This document shows, piece after piece, positions 41,932-49,882 of a stretch of 64,000 bases of DNA (within the stretch, counting starts at the first letter, position 1; each line of letters opens with the position of its first letter). The translations under genes and the position numbers were made by a program. Origin of the DNA: Streptomyces luteolus (GTDB lineage: Bacteria > Actinomycetota > Actinomycetes > Streptomycetales > Streptomycetaceae); contig NZ_JASCIS010000021.1 in NCBI RefSeq assembly GCF_029968015.1, positions 92,930 through 156,929 on the forward strand, written 5' to 3'. The notes under the pieces are model-generated. The model saw nothing but the letters and a program-made list of their open reading frames with translations, did not search any database and was not told the DNA's origin.

Positions 41932-43425
41932 AGAGTGACGACAGCTACTGCTACCACTACCGCTACTGCTGTGGGCAGCTGTTCCGCAGGGCGATGGGGG
42001 TCCCCCCTGCTCGAGCGAAGCCGAGAGCTTGGGGGAGGGTGGGCACAGCCCCACGGCGCCGGGTGCGCATGTGGACGACCTACGACGCGTCCAGCGCCGG
42101 ATCGCGATCCGGTCCAGCCCATGAGGGTCGACCCCCGGGTGCTGAGGACCGCCCTGACCACCGGCGGAGCCATGGTCACCGGGCTCTGGGCGGTACAGGC
42201 CCACCACTCCGCGCGACTCGACGCCCTCTTCGCAACCGCCGCCCACCTCACCGGCCTCCTCGCCGCCTACGGAGTGCTGGTCATGCTCTTCCTGATGGCC
42301 CGCGTCCCCGCGGTCGAGCACGGCGTGGGCGCCGACCGGCTCGCCCGGCGGCACGCGCTCGGCGGACGCTGGGTGCTCAGCCTGTGCGCCGCGCACACCC
42401 TGTTCGCCCTCTGCGGGTACGCGGCCCACACCGGCGACGATCTGCTGAGCGCCGGCGTCCGCCTGCTCGGCTACCCCGGCCTCGCGGCCGCCGCCCTCGG
42501 TACGGCCCTGTTCGGCGCCGTCGGCGTCACCTCGGCCCGTGCGGTGCGCCGCCGCGTCCCGCACGAGACCTGGCGGGCCGTCCATCTGCTCACGTACGTC
42601 GGCGCCGGGCTCGCCTTCGCCCACCAGCTCGCCGGGCCCGACATCGCGGGCAGCGCCCTCGCCGTCTGGTTCTGGTCGCTGCTGCACACCACCGTCGCCG
42701 TGCTGCTCGTCTGGTACCGGCTCGTCGTCCCCGTACGCCAGGCGCTGCGGCACAGCCTGCGGGTGCGGGAGGTGACGGTGGAGGGGCCCGACGTGGTCTC
42801 CGTCGTCATGCAGGGCATCGGCCTGGACGAACTGCGCGCCGAGCCCGGGCAGTTCCTGCGCTGGCGGTTCCTGCGGCGCGGGCTCTGGCACACCGCCCTG
42901 CCGTTCTCGCTCTCCGCGCCGGTCCGCGACGACCGGGTACGGATCACCGTCAAGGCCATCGGCACCCACACGCGCCGGGTGCGCCGCCTCCGGCCCGGCA
43001 CCCGGGTCCTCGCCACCGGCCCGTTCGGCGCCCTGACCGCGCACCGCCGCAGCCGCCGCAAGGTGCTGCTGCTCGCCGGGGGCGTCGGCGTCACCCCGAT
43101 GCGGGCCCTCTTCGAGACCCTGCCCTGCGCACCCGGCGACCTCACCCTCCTCTACCGCGCGTCCAGCGCCGAACAGCTGGTCCTGCGCGCCGAGCTGGAG
43201 GCCATCGCCGCCTCCCGCGAGGCCCACCTGCACTTCCTGCTCGGCCCCTCCGACGCCTCCTTCGACCCCCTCGCCCCGCAGGCCCTGCGCAATCTCGTGC
43301 CCGATCTCGCCGAGCACGACGTGTACTTGTGCGGCCCGCCCGGCATGGCGCACGCGGCGACCGTGGCCCTCGTACGGGCGGGGGTGCCCGAGGACCGTAT
43401 ACACGCCGAGAACTTCACGTACTGA
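41929..43425 (+). CDS. Ferric-reductase-like membrane flavoprotein
   Basis: A 498-residue membrane oxidoreductase. The N-terminal part has about six spans with paired histidines (ARRHALGGRWVL, AAHTLFALCGYAAH, HLLTYVGAGLAFAHQ) like heme-binding ferric reductase/NOX domains. The C-terminal part is an FAD/NAD(P) ferredoxin-reductase domain (PGQFLRWRFL, PFSLSAPV, VLLLAGGVGVTPMRALFE, VYLCGPPGMAHAA). GTG 41929 is preferred for its leaderless promoter; ATG 42121 is the alternative, giving 434 residues. A dispersed repeat (41992-42043) is embedded in the first 40 codons. Role: transfers electrons across the membrane, perhaps to ferric iron. Confidence 0.85.
   Translation: MRVTTATATTTATAVGSCSAGRWGSPLLERSRELGGGWAQPHGAGCACGRPTTRPAPDRDPVQPMRVDPRVLRTALTTGGAMVTGLWAVQAHHSARLDALFATAAHLTGLLAAYGVLVMLFLMARVPAVEHGVGADRLARRHALGGRWVLSLCAAHTLFALCGYAAHTGDDLLSAGVRLLGYPGLAAAALGTALFGAVGVTSARAVRRRVPHETWRAVHLLTYVGAGLAFAHQLAGPDIAGSALAVWFWSLLHTTVAVLLVWYRLVVPVRQALRHSLRVREVTVEGPDVVSVVMQGIGLDELRAEPGQFLRWRFLRRGLWHTALPFSLSAPVRDDRVRITVKAIGTHTRRVRRLRPGTRVLATGPFGALTAHRRSRRKVLLLAGGVGVTPMRALFETLPCAPGDLTLLYRASSAEQLVLRAELEAIAASREAHLHFLLGPSDASFDPLAPQALRNLVPDLAEHDVYLCGPPGMAHAATVALVRAGVPEDRIHAENFTY
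41992..42043. repeat. Dispersed repeat inside an N-terminal coding region
   Basis: GATGGGGGTCCCCCCTGCTC followed by GAGCGAAGCCGAGAGCTTGG and GGGAGGG is a familiar Streptomyces intergenic repeat. It has two nested inverted repeats (GGGGGTCCCCC; CTCGAGCGAAGCCGAG). Here it keeps the reading frame of the gene starting at 41929 open. Confidence 0.75.
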
Positions 43426-43464
43426 GAACCCTGACCCGAAGACAGCCCGGAGAGTCGCCCGCCC

Positions 43465-43653
43465 ATGGCCCGCCACCGCAAGCCCGTCCCCGTGCGGGGA
43501 GTCACCCGTCAGGCCCGCCGCAGACTCGCCCTGGGGCTCGCCTCCGCCAGCGCGTTCGCCGCGACGCTCCTCGCGGTCACCGTCGACCCGGCCGCCCCGC
43601 CCGCCCCCGACCGCCTCCCGGCCGGGCGTGCGGAACCCCAGGCGGCACCCTGA
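43465..43653 (+). CDS. Small secreted or membrane-anchored protein
   Basis: A 62-residue predicted protein with a basic N-terminus (MARHRKPVPVRGVTRQARRR), one hydrophobic segment (LALGLASASAFAATLLAVTV) and a Pro/Ala-rich tail. CGGAGAG 8-10 nt before the ATG could be a ribosome site. It sits 40 nt after the ferric-reductase-like gene and could be its small partner. No known family. It might also be chance coding. Confidence 0.45.
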   Translation: MARHRKPVPVRGVTRQARRRLALGLASASAFAATLLAVTVDPAAPPAPDRLPAGRAEPQAAP

Positions 43654-43700
43654 ACCAGGTGGTGTCCGGCAGCTCAGGGCCTCCGGATACTGTCGTGATC

Positions 43701-44480
43701 ATGCCCGACATATCCCTGACCACGGTCGTGGTCCTCTGCCTCGCCGCGGCCGCTGCGGGCTGGATCGACGCCGTGGTGGGCGGCGGCGGACTGCTGCTGC
43801 TCCCCGCGCTCCTCATCGGCGTCCCGCAGGTGCACCCCAGCTATGTGTACGGGACCAACAAGGCCGTCGCGATCGTCGGCACCTCCGCCGCGGCCGTCAC
43901 GTACGCCCGGAAAGCCCCGGTCGAGGTCGGCACCGCCGTGAAGATCGGGCTCGCGGCGCTCGCCGGGTCGATGGGCGGGGCGTTCTTCGCGGCCGGGATC
44001 AGCTCCGACGTCCTGCGGCCCATGATCATGGTGGTGCTGCTCGGTGTGCTCGCGTTCGTGATGCTCCGCCCGGCCTTCGGCACCGGCGCCGTCGCGGGCC
44101 CGCCGACCAAGCAGCGGGTGTTCGCCGCGATCGCCGTCGCGGGCCTCGGCATCGGCTTCTACGACGGCCTCTTCGGGCCCGGCACCGGCACGTTCCTGGT
44201 GATCGCGCTGACCGCCGTCCTGCACATGGACCTCGTGCACGCCTCCGCCATCGCGAAGATCGTCAACGTCTGCACCAACCTGGGCGCTCTCGCGATGTTC
44301 AGCTACAAGGGCACCGTGATGTGGCAACTGGCCGCCGCGATGGCTGTGTTCAACCTCGTCGGGGGCACGGTGGGCGCGCGCATGGCACTGAAGAAGGGCA
44401 GCGGATTCGTCCGCGGCGTCCTCGTGGTCGTCGTCGTCACGCTGGTGGGGAAGCTGGCGTACGACCAGTGGCTGGGGTGA
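43701..44480 (+). CDS. TSUP family (TauE/SafE) anion transporter
   Basis: A 259-residue membrane carrier with about eight spans. The two family repeats begin GWIDAVVGGGGLLLLPALL and GFYDGLFGPGTGTFLVIAL, with GTNKAVAIVGTSAAAVTYAR and AKIVNVCTNLGALAMF. TSUP proteins carry sulfite, sulfonates or related organic anions; the substrate here is unknown. TACTGT lies 7 nt before the ATG at 43701, a leaderless arrangement. Convergent with the sortase gene across a repeat array. Confidence 0.92.
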   Translation: MPDISLTTVVVLCLAAAAAGWIDAVVGGGGLLLLPALLIGVPQVHPSYVYGTNKAVAIVGTSAAAVTYARKAPVEVGTAVKIGLAALAGSMGGAFFAAGISSDVLRPMIMVVLLGVLAFVMLRPAFGTGAVAGPPTKQRVFAAIAVAGLGIGFYDGLFGPGTGTFLVIALTAVLHMDLVHASAIAKIVNVCTNLGALAMFSYKGTVMWQLAAAMAVFNLVGGTVGARMALKKGSGFVRGVLVVVVVTLVGKLAYDQWLG

Positions 44481-44490
44481 GCCGGTCCCC

Positions 44491-44606
44491 TCACGGGCGG
44501 GTGCCCTTCACGTACGGGTGCCCTTCGTGCCCTTCCCGTACGGGTGCCCGTCAGGTACGGGTGCCCGTCAGGTGCGCGAAGAGGTCCCCTCACGTACGGG
44601 TGCCCG
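44491..44606. repeat. 17-bp repeats between TSUP and sortase genes
   Basis: Units like TCACGTACGGGTGCCCG occur at 44491, 44508, 44534, 44551 and 44590, with partial units between. On the minus strand each reads ...ACCCGTACGTGA, which is the sortase C-terminal TRT-stop. A larger 39-bp unit (44551-44589 against 44590-44628) is also visible. Confidence 0.88.
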
Positions 44607-45258
44607 TCAGGTGCGCGAAGACGACGACGTTGCCGAGGTAGCCGGTGTTCTTCGAGTAGCCGCCACCGCAGGTGATCACCCGCAGCTCGGGGCGCGCGGC
44701 GGCGCCGTACACCTTGTCGTCCGGGAAGTCCCGGCTGTCGTAGACCTCCACCGCGTCGACCGTGAACACCGCGGTCCTGCCGTCGTCCCGGTCCACCTCG
44801 ACGGTCTGGCCCTTGCGCAGCGCCCCGAGCGCGTAGAACACGGCCGGGCCCTCGGCGTTGTCGACATGCCCGGCGACGACGGCGGTGCCGCGCTCGCCGG
44901 GCGTGGTGCCCGCCTCGTACCAGCCGGCCAGATTGCGCCGCCCCGCGGGCGGTACGTCGAGGCTGCCCTCGCGCGTCAGGCTCAGGCCCATCAGCGGGGC
45001 GTCGACGCGCAGGGAGGGGATGCGTAGGCGGGTGGGCGGCGCGGCGGGCAGCGCGGGGGCCGCGCCGGTGGCGCGCGGCGCCGGACCCGCGGAGGTGTCC
45101 GCGGATTCGGCGGCGGACGGCTGCGGCGGTGCCTGCGCGCCGCCGTTCTGCAGCAGCCACACGCCGGAGCACAGGGCGAGGACGGAGACCGCGGCTATCG
45201 CGGTACGGAGCGGCTTGCGGGGCCCTTTTCTGCGGGTCCCGGTCTCACGGTTCGGCAC
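44590..45258 (-). CDS. Class F-type sortase
   Basis: A 222-residue membrane-anchored transpeptidase. It has a short basic cytoplasmic start, one anchor span (TAIAAVSVLALCSGVWLL), a Pro/Ala linker and the sortase barrel: IPSLRVDAPLMGL, catalytic His in VVAGHVDN, DAVEVYDSRDF and catalytic Cys in RVITCGGG. After it the sequence reads NTGYLGNVVVFAHL; the Arg often found in this position (YRDN in many relatives) is not there, so the third catalytic residue must come from elsewhere or activity differs. It lies downstream of its probable partner gene at 45374. The stop is within a repeat array. Confidence 0.88.
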   Translation of the reverse strand: MPNRETGTRRKGPRKPLRTAIAAVSVLALCSGVWLLQNGGAQAPPQPSAAESADTSAGPAPRATGAAPALPAAPPTRLRIPSLRVDAPLMGLSLTREGSLDVPPAGRRNLAGWYEAGTTPGERGTAVVAGHVDNAEGPAVFYALGALRKGQTVEVDRDDGRTAVFTVDAVEVYDSRDFPDDKVYGAAARPELRVITCGGGYSKNTGYLGNVVVFAHLTGTRT

Positions 45259-45373
45259 GGTGGGCCCTCTCGGGGTGGTCGTACGTGCCCCGCGTCCCCC
45301 TCCGAGCCGCGTGCGGAGGCGGACTCGAAGGGGGCGGGGGCGGCGGTACCGGTGGACAGCGGAGGTTGTCCGG

Positions 45374-46003
45374 TCAGATCCCGTCGCCTCTCGCCCGGCG
45401 ATGCAGGAGCCAGGTACCGCCCGCGGCGGCGACGGCCAGGGCCGCCACGCCCGCCGCGGTCTGCACGGGGTCGGGTCCGAGCGCGCCGCCGACCCCCGTC
45501 TTCACATGTCCCTTCGGGTTCACCGGCTCCGACGGCGCCGTCAGGCTCACCATGAGATCGCCCGCGACCTCCCTGCCGTCGGCGCATCGCGCGCGGATCG
45601 AGTACGTGCCGGGCGAGGCGGACGCCGGCACCTTGAAGCGGCCGACGACGACCTCGTCGTGCGTACCGACCGCGAGCTTGAACATGCCCGCCCCTACCGC
45701 GCTGGCGTCACCGCTGGCGCGGGAGCGGACGCCGCAGGCGAGGGTGTGCACCGTGACCTTGTCGCCGGGCGTGACGGTGGCGGGGTAGAGGTCGAGGCTG
45801 GTGTCGGGCGGATCGCCTTCGGCCACCGCCGCCGCCACCGGACCGGCCTCTGCGGTGATCGCGTGCGCCGGGCCTGTGCCTGCGGTGATCGCGTGCGCCG
45901 GACCCGCCTCTGCGGTGATCGCGCAGGCGGGCCCCGCGGCGAGGCACACGGAGGCGGCGACGGCGAGCGCTGCGGTCAGCGGTCGGCGGGTGGCGGTGCG
46001 CAT
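45374..46003 (-). CDS. Secreted protein with C-terminal anchor, sortase-linked
   Basis: A 209-residue exported protein with no named family. The signal peptide (RRPLTAALAVAASVCLAAGPACA) is followed by three copies of a 10-residue repeat (ITAEAGPAHA / ITAGTGPAHA), each ending in an A-x-A signal peptidase-like site. The middle domain (DTSLDLYPATVTPGDKVTVH, then SIRARCADGREV) looks Ig-like with two cysteines. The C-terminus is one hydrophobic span and RRARGDGI, like a cell-wall sorting tail, but with no LPxTG. GGAGG precedes ATG 46003. It adjoins the sortase and may be its substrate or just membrane anchored. Confidence 0.82.
   Translation of the reverse strand: MRTATRRPLTAALAVAASVCLAAGPACAITAEAGPAHAITAGTGPAHAITAEAGPVAAAVAEGDPPDTSLDLYPATVTPGDKVTVHTLACGVRSRASGDASAVGAGMFKLAVGTHDEVVVGRFKVPASASPGTYSIRARCADGREVAGDLMVSLTAPSEPVNPKGHVKTGVGGALGPDPVQTAAGVAALAVAAAGGTWLLHRRARGDGI
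45841..45930 (-). repeat. Three 30-bp repeats encoding signal-cleavage-like units
   Basis: Exact 30-bp period (45841, 45871, 45901), core CTGCGGTGATCGCGTGCGCC. In frame it encodes the repeated PAHAITA segment right after the signal peptide of the 45374-46003 protein. Confidence 0.92.
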
Positions 46004-46262
46004 GCTCAGTCCTCCGAGAGAGCGCGGCCCGCTGCACCCCCATGTGCCGCTGAGTCGGTCGCGCCCTTGGTACGAGGCTCGTCGCACTCGGCCCGGCACG
46101 CCTGCCGGTGACCGCCCTCCGGCCGCGCACCGAGGCCCCCCACGACGCTTCGGCGGTGGCGTTCCAGCAGGTCATGGGGGTGCGGCGGGGGAGTACCCGG
46201 GAGTACCCGAAGTCCTGGGCGCAGGGCTGTGAACGGGTGACCGTGGCATGCCGCCGGTTCGG

Positions 46263-46347
46263 CCTCAGTCCTCCAGAAGCCCCAGTCCTCCAGAAGCCCC
46301 AGTCCTCCAGAAGCTCCAGTCCTCCAGAAGCCTCAGTCCTCCAGGAG
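46263..46347. repeat. Five 17-bp repeats spanning the soxR stop codon
   Basis: CC(T/C)CAGTCCTCCAGAAG occurs five times head to tail (46263, 46280, 46297, 46314, 46331). The last copy contains the soxR stop codon (46333-46335) and the codons for its final LLED. Confidence 0.93.
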
Positions 46348-46788
46348 GCGGCGTGGGCCCGGGCCGTGGTCCGCGAGCTCGTCGCCCGGGTTGGACAGGC
46401 GGCACCGGTCCAGGGACAGGCACCCGCAGCCGATGCAGTCCGTGAGGTGGTCGCGCAGCCGCTGCAGCGTACGGATGCGTTCGTCGAGGTCGGAGCGCCA
46501 GCACTCGGAGATCCGCGCCCAGTCCTCCCGCGTCGGCGTACGGTCCTCCGGCAGCAGCCCGAGGACCTCGCGGATCGTGGCGAGCGGGATGCCGAGCCGC
46601 TGCGAGGTCCGGATGAACGCGACCCGGCGCAGGGTGTCGCGGCTGTACCGGCGCTGATTGCCCGAGGTACGGCGGCTGTGGATCAGGCCCTCGCGCTCGT
46701 AGAACCGGAGCGCGGAGGGTGCGACCCCGCTGCGCTCGGCCAGCTCTCCGACGGTGGCTTCCTTGGCGTTCCAGGCGAGTTGAGGCAT
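46333..46788 (-). CDS. soxR: Redox-sensitive MerR regulator SoxR
   Basis: A 151-residue MerR-family activator that senses redox-cycling compounds. N-terminal winged HTH (TVGELAERSGVAPSALRFYE, then SGNQRRYSRDTLRRVAFI), a dimerisation helix and the [2Fe-2S] site CIGCGCLSLDRC, all four cysteines present. In Streptomyces SoxR responds to actinorhodin-like quinones and activates NADPH-dependent reductases and monooxygenases. It is divergent from an FMN reductase with a SoxR-type box between them. The final residues LLED are part of a tandem DNA repeat. Confidence 0.96.
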   Translation of the reverse strand: MPQLAWNAKEATVGELAERSGVAPSALRFYEREGLIHSRRTSGNQRRYSRDTLRRVAFIRTSQRLGIPLATIREVLGLLPEDRTPTREDWARISECWRSDLDERIRTLQRLRDHLTDCIGCGCLSLDRCRLSNPGDELADHGPGPRRLLED

Positions 46789-46812
46789 GCGTCAAGGATG
46801 CGCTCTTGAGGG

Positions 46813-46839
46813 GCTTGACCTCAACTATGGTTTAACTAT
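46813..46839 (+). promoter_or_regulatory. SoxR-type box upstream of FMN reductase
   Basis: CTTGACCTCAACTATGGTTT then AACT resembles the SoxR/MerR consensus (TTGACCTCAA...TTGAGGT) with a well conserved left half (TTGACCTCAAC) and a degenerate right half (GTTTAACT). The left half includes a -35-like TTGACC. Confidence 0.65.
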
Positions 46840-46852
46840 CAGGCTTGTCGGC

Positions 46853-47524
46853 ATGACTTCAGCAACGACTGCCACGACTGCCACGACCGCTTCCGCCGCT
46901 TCCGCCACTTCCGCCACTTCCGCTGCGTCCGCTGCGTCCGCCACGACCGCTCCCCTGCGCGTGGCCGTGATCATCGGCTCCGACCGCCACGGCCGCTTCG
47001 GCCCCGTGATCGCCGACTGGCTGCTCTCCCGCGTACGCACCCGCGAGGACCTGACGGTCGACGTGGTCGACGTCGCCGAGGCCGAGCTGCCCACCGTCTT
47101 CTCGCCGCACCCCGAGCCCGCCGTACGGGACCGGCTCGTACGGGTCGCGGCGCAGCTCGACGCCGCCGACGCCTTCATCGTCGTCACGCCCGAGTACAAC
47201 CACTCCTTCCCGGCGGCCCTGAAGAACCTGATCGACCGGCACCGCGCCGAGTGGCAGGCCAAGCCGGTGGCCTTCGTCTCGTACGGCGGGATCTCCGGCG
47301 GTCTGCGGGCGGTGGAGCAACTGCGCCAGGTCTTCGCCGAGTTGCATGCCGTCACGGTCCGGGACACCGTCTCCTTCCACGGCGCCCAGGCCCACTTCGA
47401 CGACGAGGGCAACCACCTGGACCCCGCGGGCCCCGACGCCGCCGCCAAGGTCCTGCTCGACCAGCTGACCTGGTGGGCCCTCGCCCTGCGGGACGCGAAG
47501 GCGGTACGCCCGTACGGGAGGTGA
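46853..47524 (+). CDS. NADPH-dependent FMN reductase
   Basis: A 223-residue flavodoxin-fold quinone or azo reductase. Core motifs: LRVAVIIGSDRHGRFGPVIA, the FMN loop TPEYNHSFPAALKNLIDR and FVSYGGISGGLRAVEQLR. The first 35 residues are a run of Ala/Ser/Thr (TATTATTASAASATSATS) encoded by short repeats, absent from usual homologues. Placed across a SoxR-type box from soxR, it is the likely SoxR target that removes redox-active quinones. The ATG at 46853 begins right before the low-complexity tail. Confidence 0.92.
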   Translation: MTSATTATTATTASAASATSATSAASAASATTAPLRVAVIIGSDRHGRFGPVIADWLLSRVRTREDLTVDVVDVAEAELPTVFSPHPEPAVRDRLVRVAAQLDAADAFIVVTPEYNHSFPAALKNLIDRHRAEWQAKPVAFVSYGGISGGLRAVEQLRQVFAELHAVTVRDTVSFHGAQAHFDDEGNHLDPAGPDAAAKVLLDQLTWWALALRDAKAVRPYGR

Positions 47525-47538
47525 GGGTGGGTTGAGGG

Positions 47539-48885
47539 TCATCCGGGCCCCGGCTCGGCGGGCAGGTGCACGGTCGCCCGGGCGCCGCCGTCCGCCGCGT
47601 TGCTCAGCTCGACCCGGGCGCCGATCACCTCGGCCTGGCCGAGGGCGATGGTCAGGCCGAGGCCGGTGCCCTGGCCGCGCTCCAGCGCGCCGGTCAGGAA
47701 GCGCCGCGGGCCGTCCACGAGCAGCCGGTCGGGAAAGCCCGGGCCGTGGTCGCGTACGGTCACGGCCGTCCCGTCGACCAGGACCTCGACCGGCCCGGCG
47801 CCGTGCCGGCGGGCGTTGGCGAGCAGGTTGTCCAGGATCCGCTCCAGGCGGCGCGGATCGGTGCGGACGACGGTCCCGGCGGCGCCCCGTACGGGGTGCG
47901 GGTGGCCCGTGCGCTGCAGGATCCCCTCGACGAGGGTGCCGAGCGGATGCGCGTCCAGGTCCGGCCGCTCGACCCGCGCGTCCAGGCGGGCCACCTCAAG
48001 CAGGTCCTCGGTGAGCGTGCGCATCGCGGCGACCCGGTCCCGTACCAGCTCCGTCGGCCGTCCCGGAGGCAGCAGCTCCGCCGCCGTGTGCAGACCGGTG
48101 AGCGGGGTGCGCAGTTCGTGCGCCACATCCGCCGTGAACCGCTGCTCGGCCTCCAGGCGGCGCTGCAGGCTGGCGGCCATCGTGTCGACGGCGCCGGCCA
48201 GTTCGGCCACCTCGTCGCGCGAGCTCGGCGGTCTCGGGTGCCCGATCCTGGCGTCCAGGTCACCCGCGCTGATCCGGCGCGCCGTCGCCGCCGCCGTCCG
48301 CAGATCCCGGCTCACCCGGCCGGCCAGGGCCGCGCCCGTGAGCGCGGCGAGCGCTACGACGACAGTGCCCCAGGCCAGCAACTGCCGGTCAAGATCCTCC
48401 AGTTCGTCCCGCTCCGCGGCCAGCGAGCGGCGTACGGACAGCACCTGGTCGCCGATCGGCCGGGCGGCCCACACCGACGGCCGCCTGCCCGACAGGTCGA
48501 GGTACGTCGTCCGCTGCCCCGCGAGCGCCGCGCCGCGCAGGTCGTCCGGCACGTCGGGGCCGTCGAGGGCCGCGTCGGTGCCGTCCTGGTCGACCTGACC
48601 CGTCACCTCGTACAACTGCCGCACCCGCACCAGGTCCGCGACCGCCGACGCACGGGCCGCGCTCGCCACCTGCTCGTAGCGCGCGTGGTGGATGAGCAGC
48701 CCGATCGCCAGCGCGACCAGCGCGCAGCCGGCGGCGAGCAGCGCGGAGATCTGCCTGCGCAGACCGGGCGCGGTGAGGCCGGACCGCACGGCTCGCACGG
48801 CTCGCACGGCTCGCACGGCTCGGACGGCTCGGACGGCTCGGACGGCTTGGCGGGTACGGGAATTGGCGTGCGGGGCGGGCTTCAT
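47539..48885 (-). CDS. Sensor histidine kinase with VRA-repeat N-terminus
   Basis: A 448-residue membrane sensor. The N-terminus has six VRA repeats (AVRAVRAVRAVRAVRAVR), followed by span 1 (ISALLAAGCALVALAIGLLI), an extracytoplasmic domain of ~110 residues, span 2 (LLAWGTVVVALAALTGAALA), HAMP, H-box DVAHELRTPLTGL and the ATPase motifs DNLLANARRHG, VRDHGPGFP and GTGLGLTIA. Its ATG overlaps the stop of the lipoprotein gene at 48882. No response regulator gene adjoins it on either side, so it lacks an obvious partner here. The pairing with a lipoprotein suggests envelope sensing (as in CseA/CseC), by analogy only. Confidence 0.9.
   Translation of the reverse strand: MKPAPHANSRTRQAVRAVRAVRAVRAVRAVRAVRSGLTAPGLRRQISALLAAGCALVALAIGLLIHHARYEQVASAARASAVADLVRVRQLYEVTGQVDQDGTDAALDGPDVPDDLRGAALAGQRTTYLDLSGRRPSVWAARPIGDQVLSVRRSLAAERDELEDLDRQLLAWGTVVVALAALTGAALAGRVSRDLRTAAATARRISAGDLDARIGHPRPPSSRDEVAELAGAVDTMAASLQRRLEAEQRFTADVAHELRTPLTGLHTAAELLPPGRPTELVRDRVAAMRTLTEDLLEVARLDARVERPDLDAHPLGTLVEGILQRTGHPHPVRGAAGTVVRTDPRRLERILDNLLANARRHGAGPVEVLVDGTAVTVRDHGPGFPDRLLVDGPRRFLTGALERGQGTGLGLTIALGQAEVIGARVELSNAADGGARATVHLPAEPGPG
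48785..48847 (-). repeat. Seven 9-bp repeats encoding VRA units
   Basis: CG(C/G)ACGGCT is repeated seven times in frame in the cytoplasmic N-terminus of the sensor kinase: four CGCACGGCT then three CGGACGGCT. Confidence 0.95.
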
Positions 48886-49631
48886 CGGGCGGTGTCCGAG
48901 GAGTGGGGCGTCGGGCTCGGCGAGGCGGAGGTGGTCGGCGAGGGGCTCGGGGGCGGGAGGGTCTTCGCGTACGACCTCGGCGGTGTCTTCGCGTACGTCT
49001 TCGTGTCGCTGGCCGTCGACATCCGCTCGCCGTTCCACCGGTACCGGATCGCCTGCTCCCCGCCGTCCGCGCACGGCTGGCGCAGCACCAGGTCGGTGCC
49101 GAGCTGTTCGACGGTGACGCGCTTGCCGCGCGCGAGCAGGATCGGGACGACCTCGCCGCGCAGCTCGCGGTAGGCCGTGATCACCGTCGAGCCGCTCTCC
49201 GTGTCGATGGCGACGAGGAGTTCGGGCCGGCCGTCGCCGGTCAGGTCGGAGAGGCTCGGCGGGCGGATCCCGGCGCGGCCGGGGCGGTGTATGAGCTCCC
49301 GGTCCGCGTACTGCTTCACGCGCGGGTCGGCCTCTAGGACGTCCTGTACGGACATCTGGCCGAGGCCGCCCGCCGGTACCCGCACGCCCTCCAGCGGCCG
49401 GGGCGGCGGCTGATGCTCGGTCGTGTCGGCCGCGGGCGACTTCGGCGACCGGCCCGACCAGGACGGCCAGACCGCCTCCGGACTCGGCTGCACGGCGACG
49501 GACGGCGCGGTCTCACCCCGGGCGAGCCCGCCCGGCGCACCGCACCCGGCGAGCCCGAGCAGGGCTGCGGCGAGCGCGACGGCGACGGCGGCGACGGAGG
49601 CGCCGGGCAGCAGTCGGGAACGGGAGATCAT
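48882..49631 (-). CDS. Lipoprotein coupled to sensor kinase
   Basis: A 249-residue predicted lipoprotein with lipobox LAGC (AALLGLAGCGAPGG). The mature part includes LSDLTGDGRPELLVAIDTES, a FG-GAP/VCBS-like calcium-type repeat, and TAYRELRGEVVPILLARG. A Ser/Pro/Thr-rich tail (PPPSPSPTTSASPSPTP) ends it. The ATG at 49631 is used; frames open further upstream lack ribosome sites. It is translationally coupled to the kinase (ATGA), suggesting it modulates the sensor outside the membrane. Confidence 0.82.
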   Translation of the reverse strand: MISRSRLLPGASVAAVAVALAAALLGLAGCGAPGGLARGETAPSVAVQPSPEAVWPSWSGRSPKSPAADTTEHQPPPRPLEGVRVPAGGLGQMSVQDVLEADPRVKQYADRELIHRPGRAGIRPPSLSDLTGDGRPELLVAIDTESGSTVITAYRELRGEVVPILLARGKRVTVEQLGTDLVLRQPCADGGEQAIRYRWNGERMSTASDTKTYAKTPPRSYAKTLPPPSPSPTTSASPSPTPHSSDTAR

Positions 49632-49882
49632 GGCGCCATTCGTCGCTGGGAGCATGGGGGAGGGGAGGGGGAGGGGGTGGCCGACCGACCGGGGGACTTG
49701 CCGGGGATTCGGCTGGTGGCCGGCCACCGCTGTCGACGGTAGGCAGCGCCCATCACGGAAATCCGGACGTTGTGTAACAGACGGCAGTAGAGCGGGCGGA
49801 TTCTGTACGTCGGGACTTTGGTCCCGGGACCTGCGGTAACGTCCCCGGCCGACCTGGAGCCACTGCAGACATGGAGGCAGAC

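Noticed and set aside
46265..46795. 176-codon minus-strand frame overlapping soxR
   Set aside because: It is the second frame of soxR and the 17-bp repeats; soxR has the Fe-S and HTH motifs.
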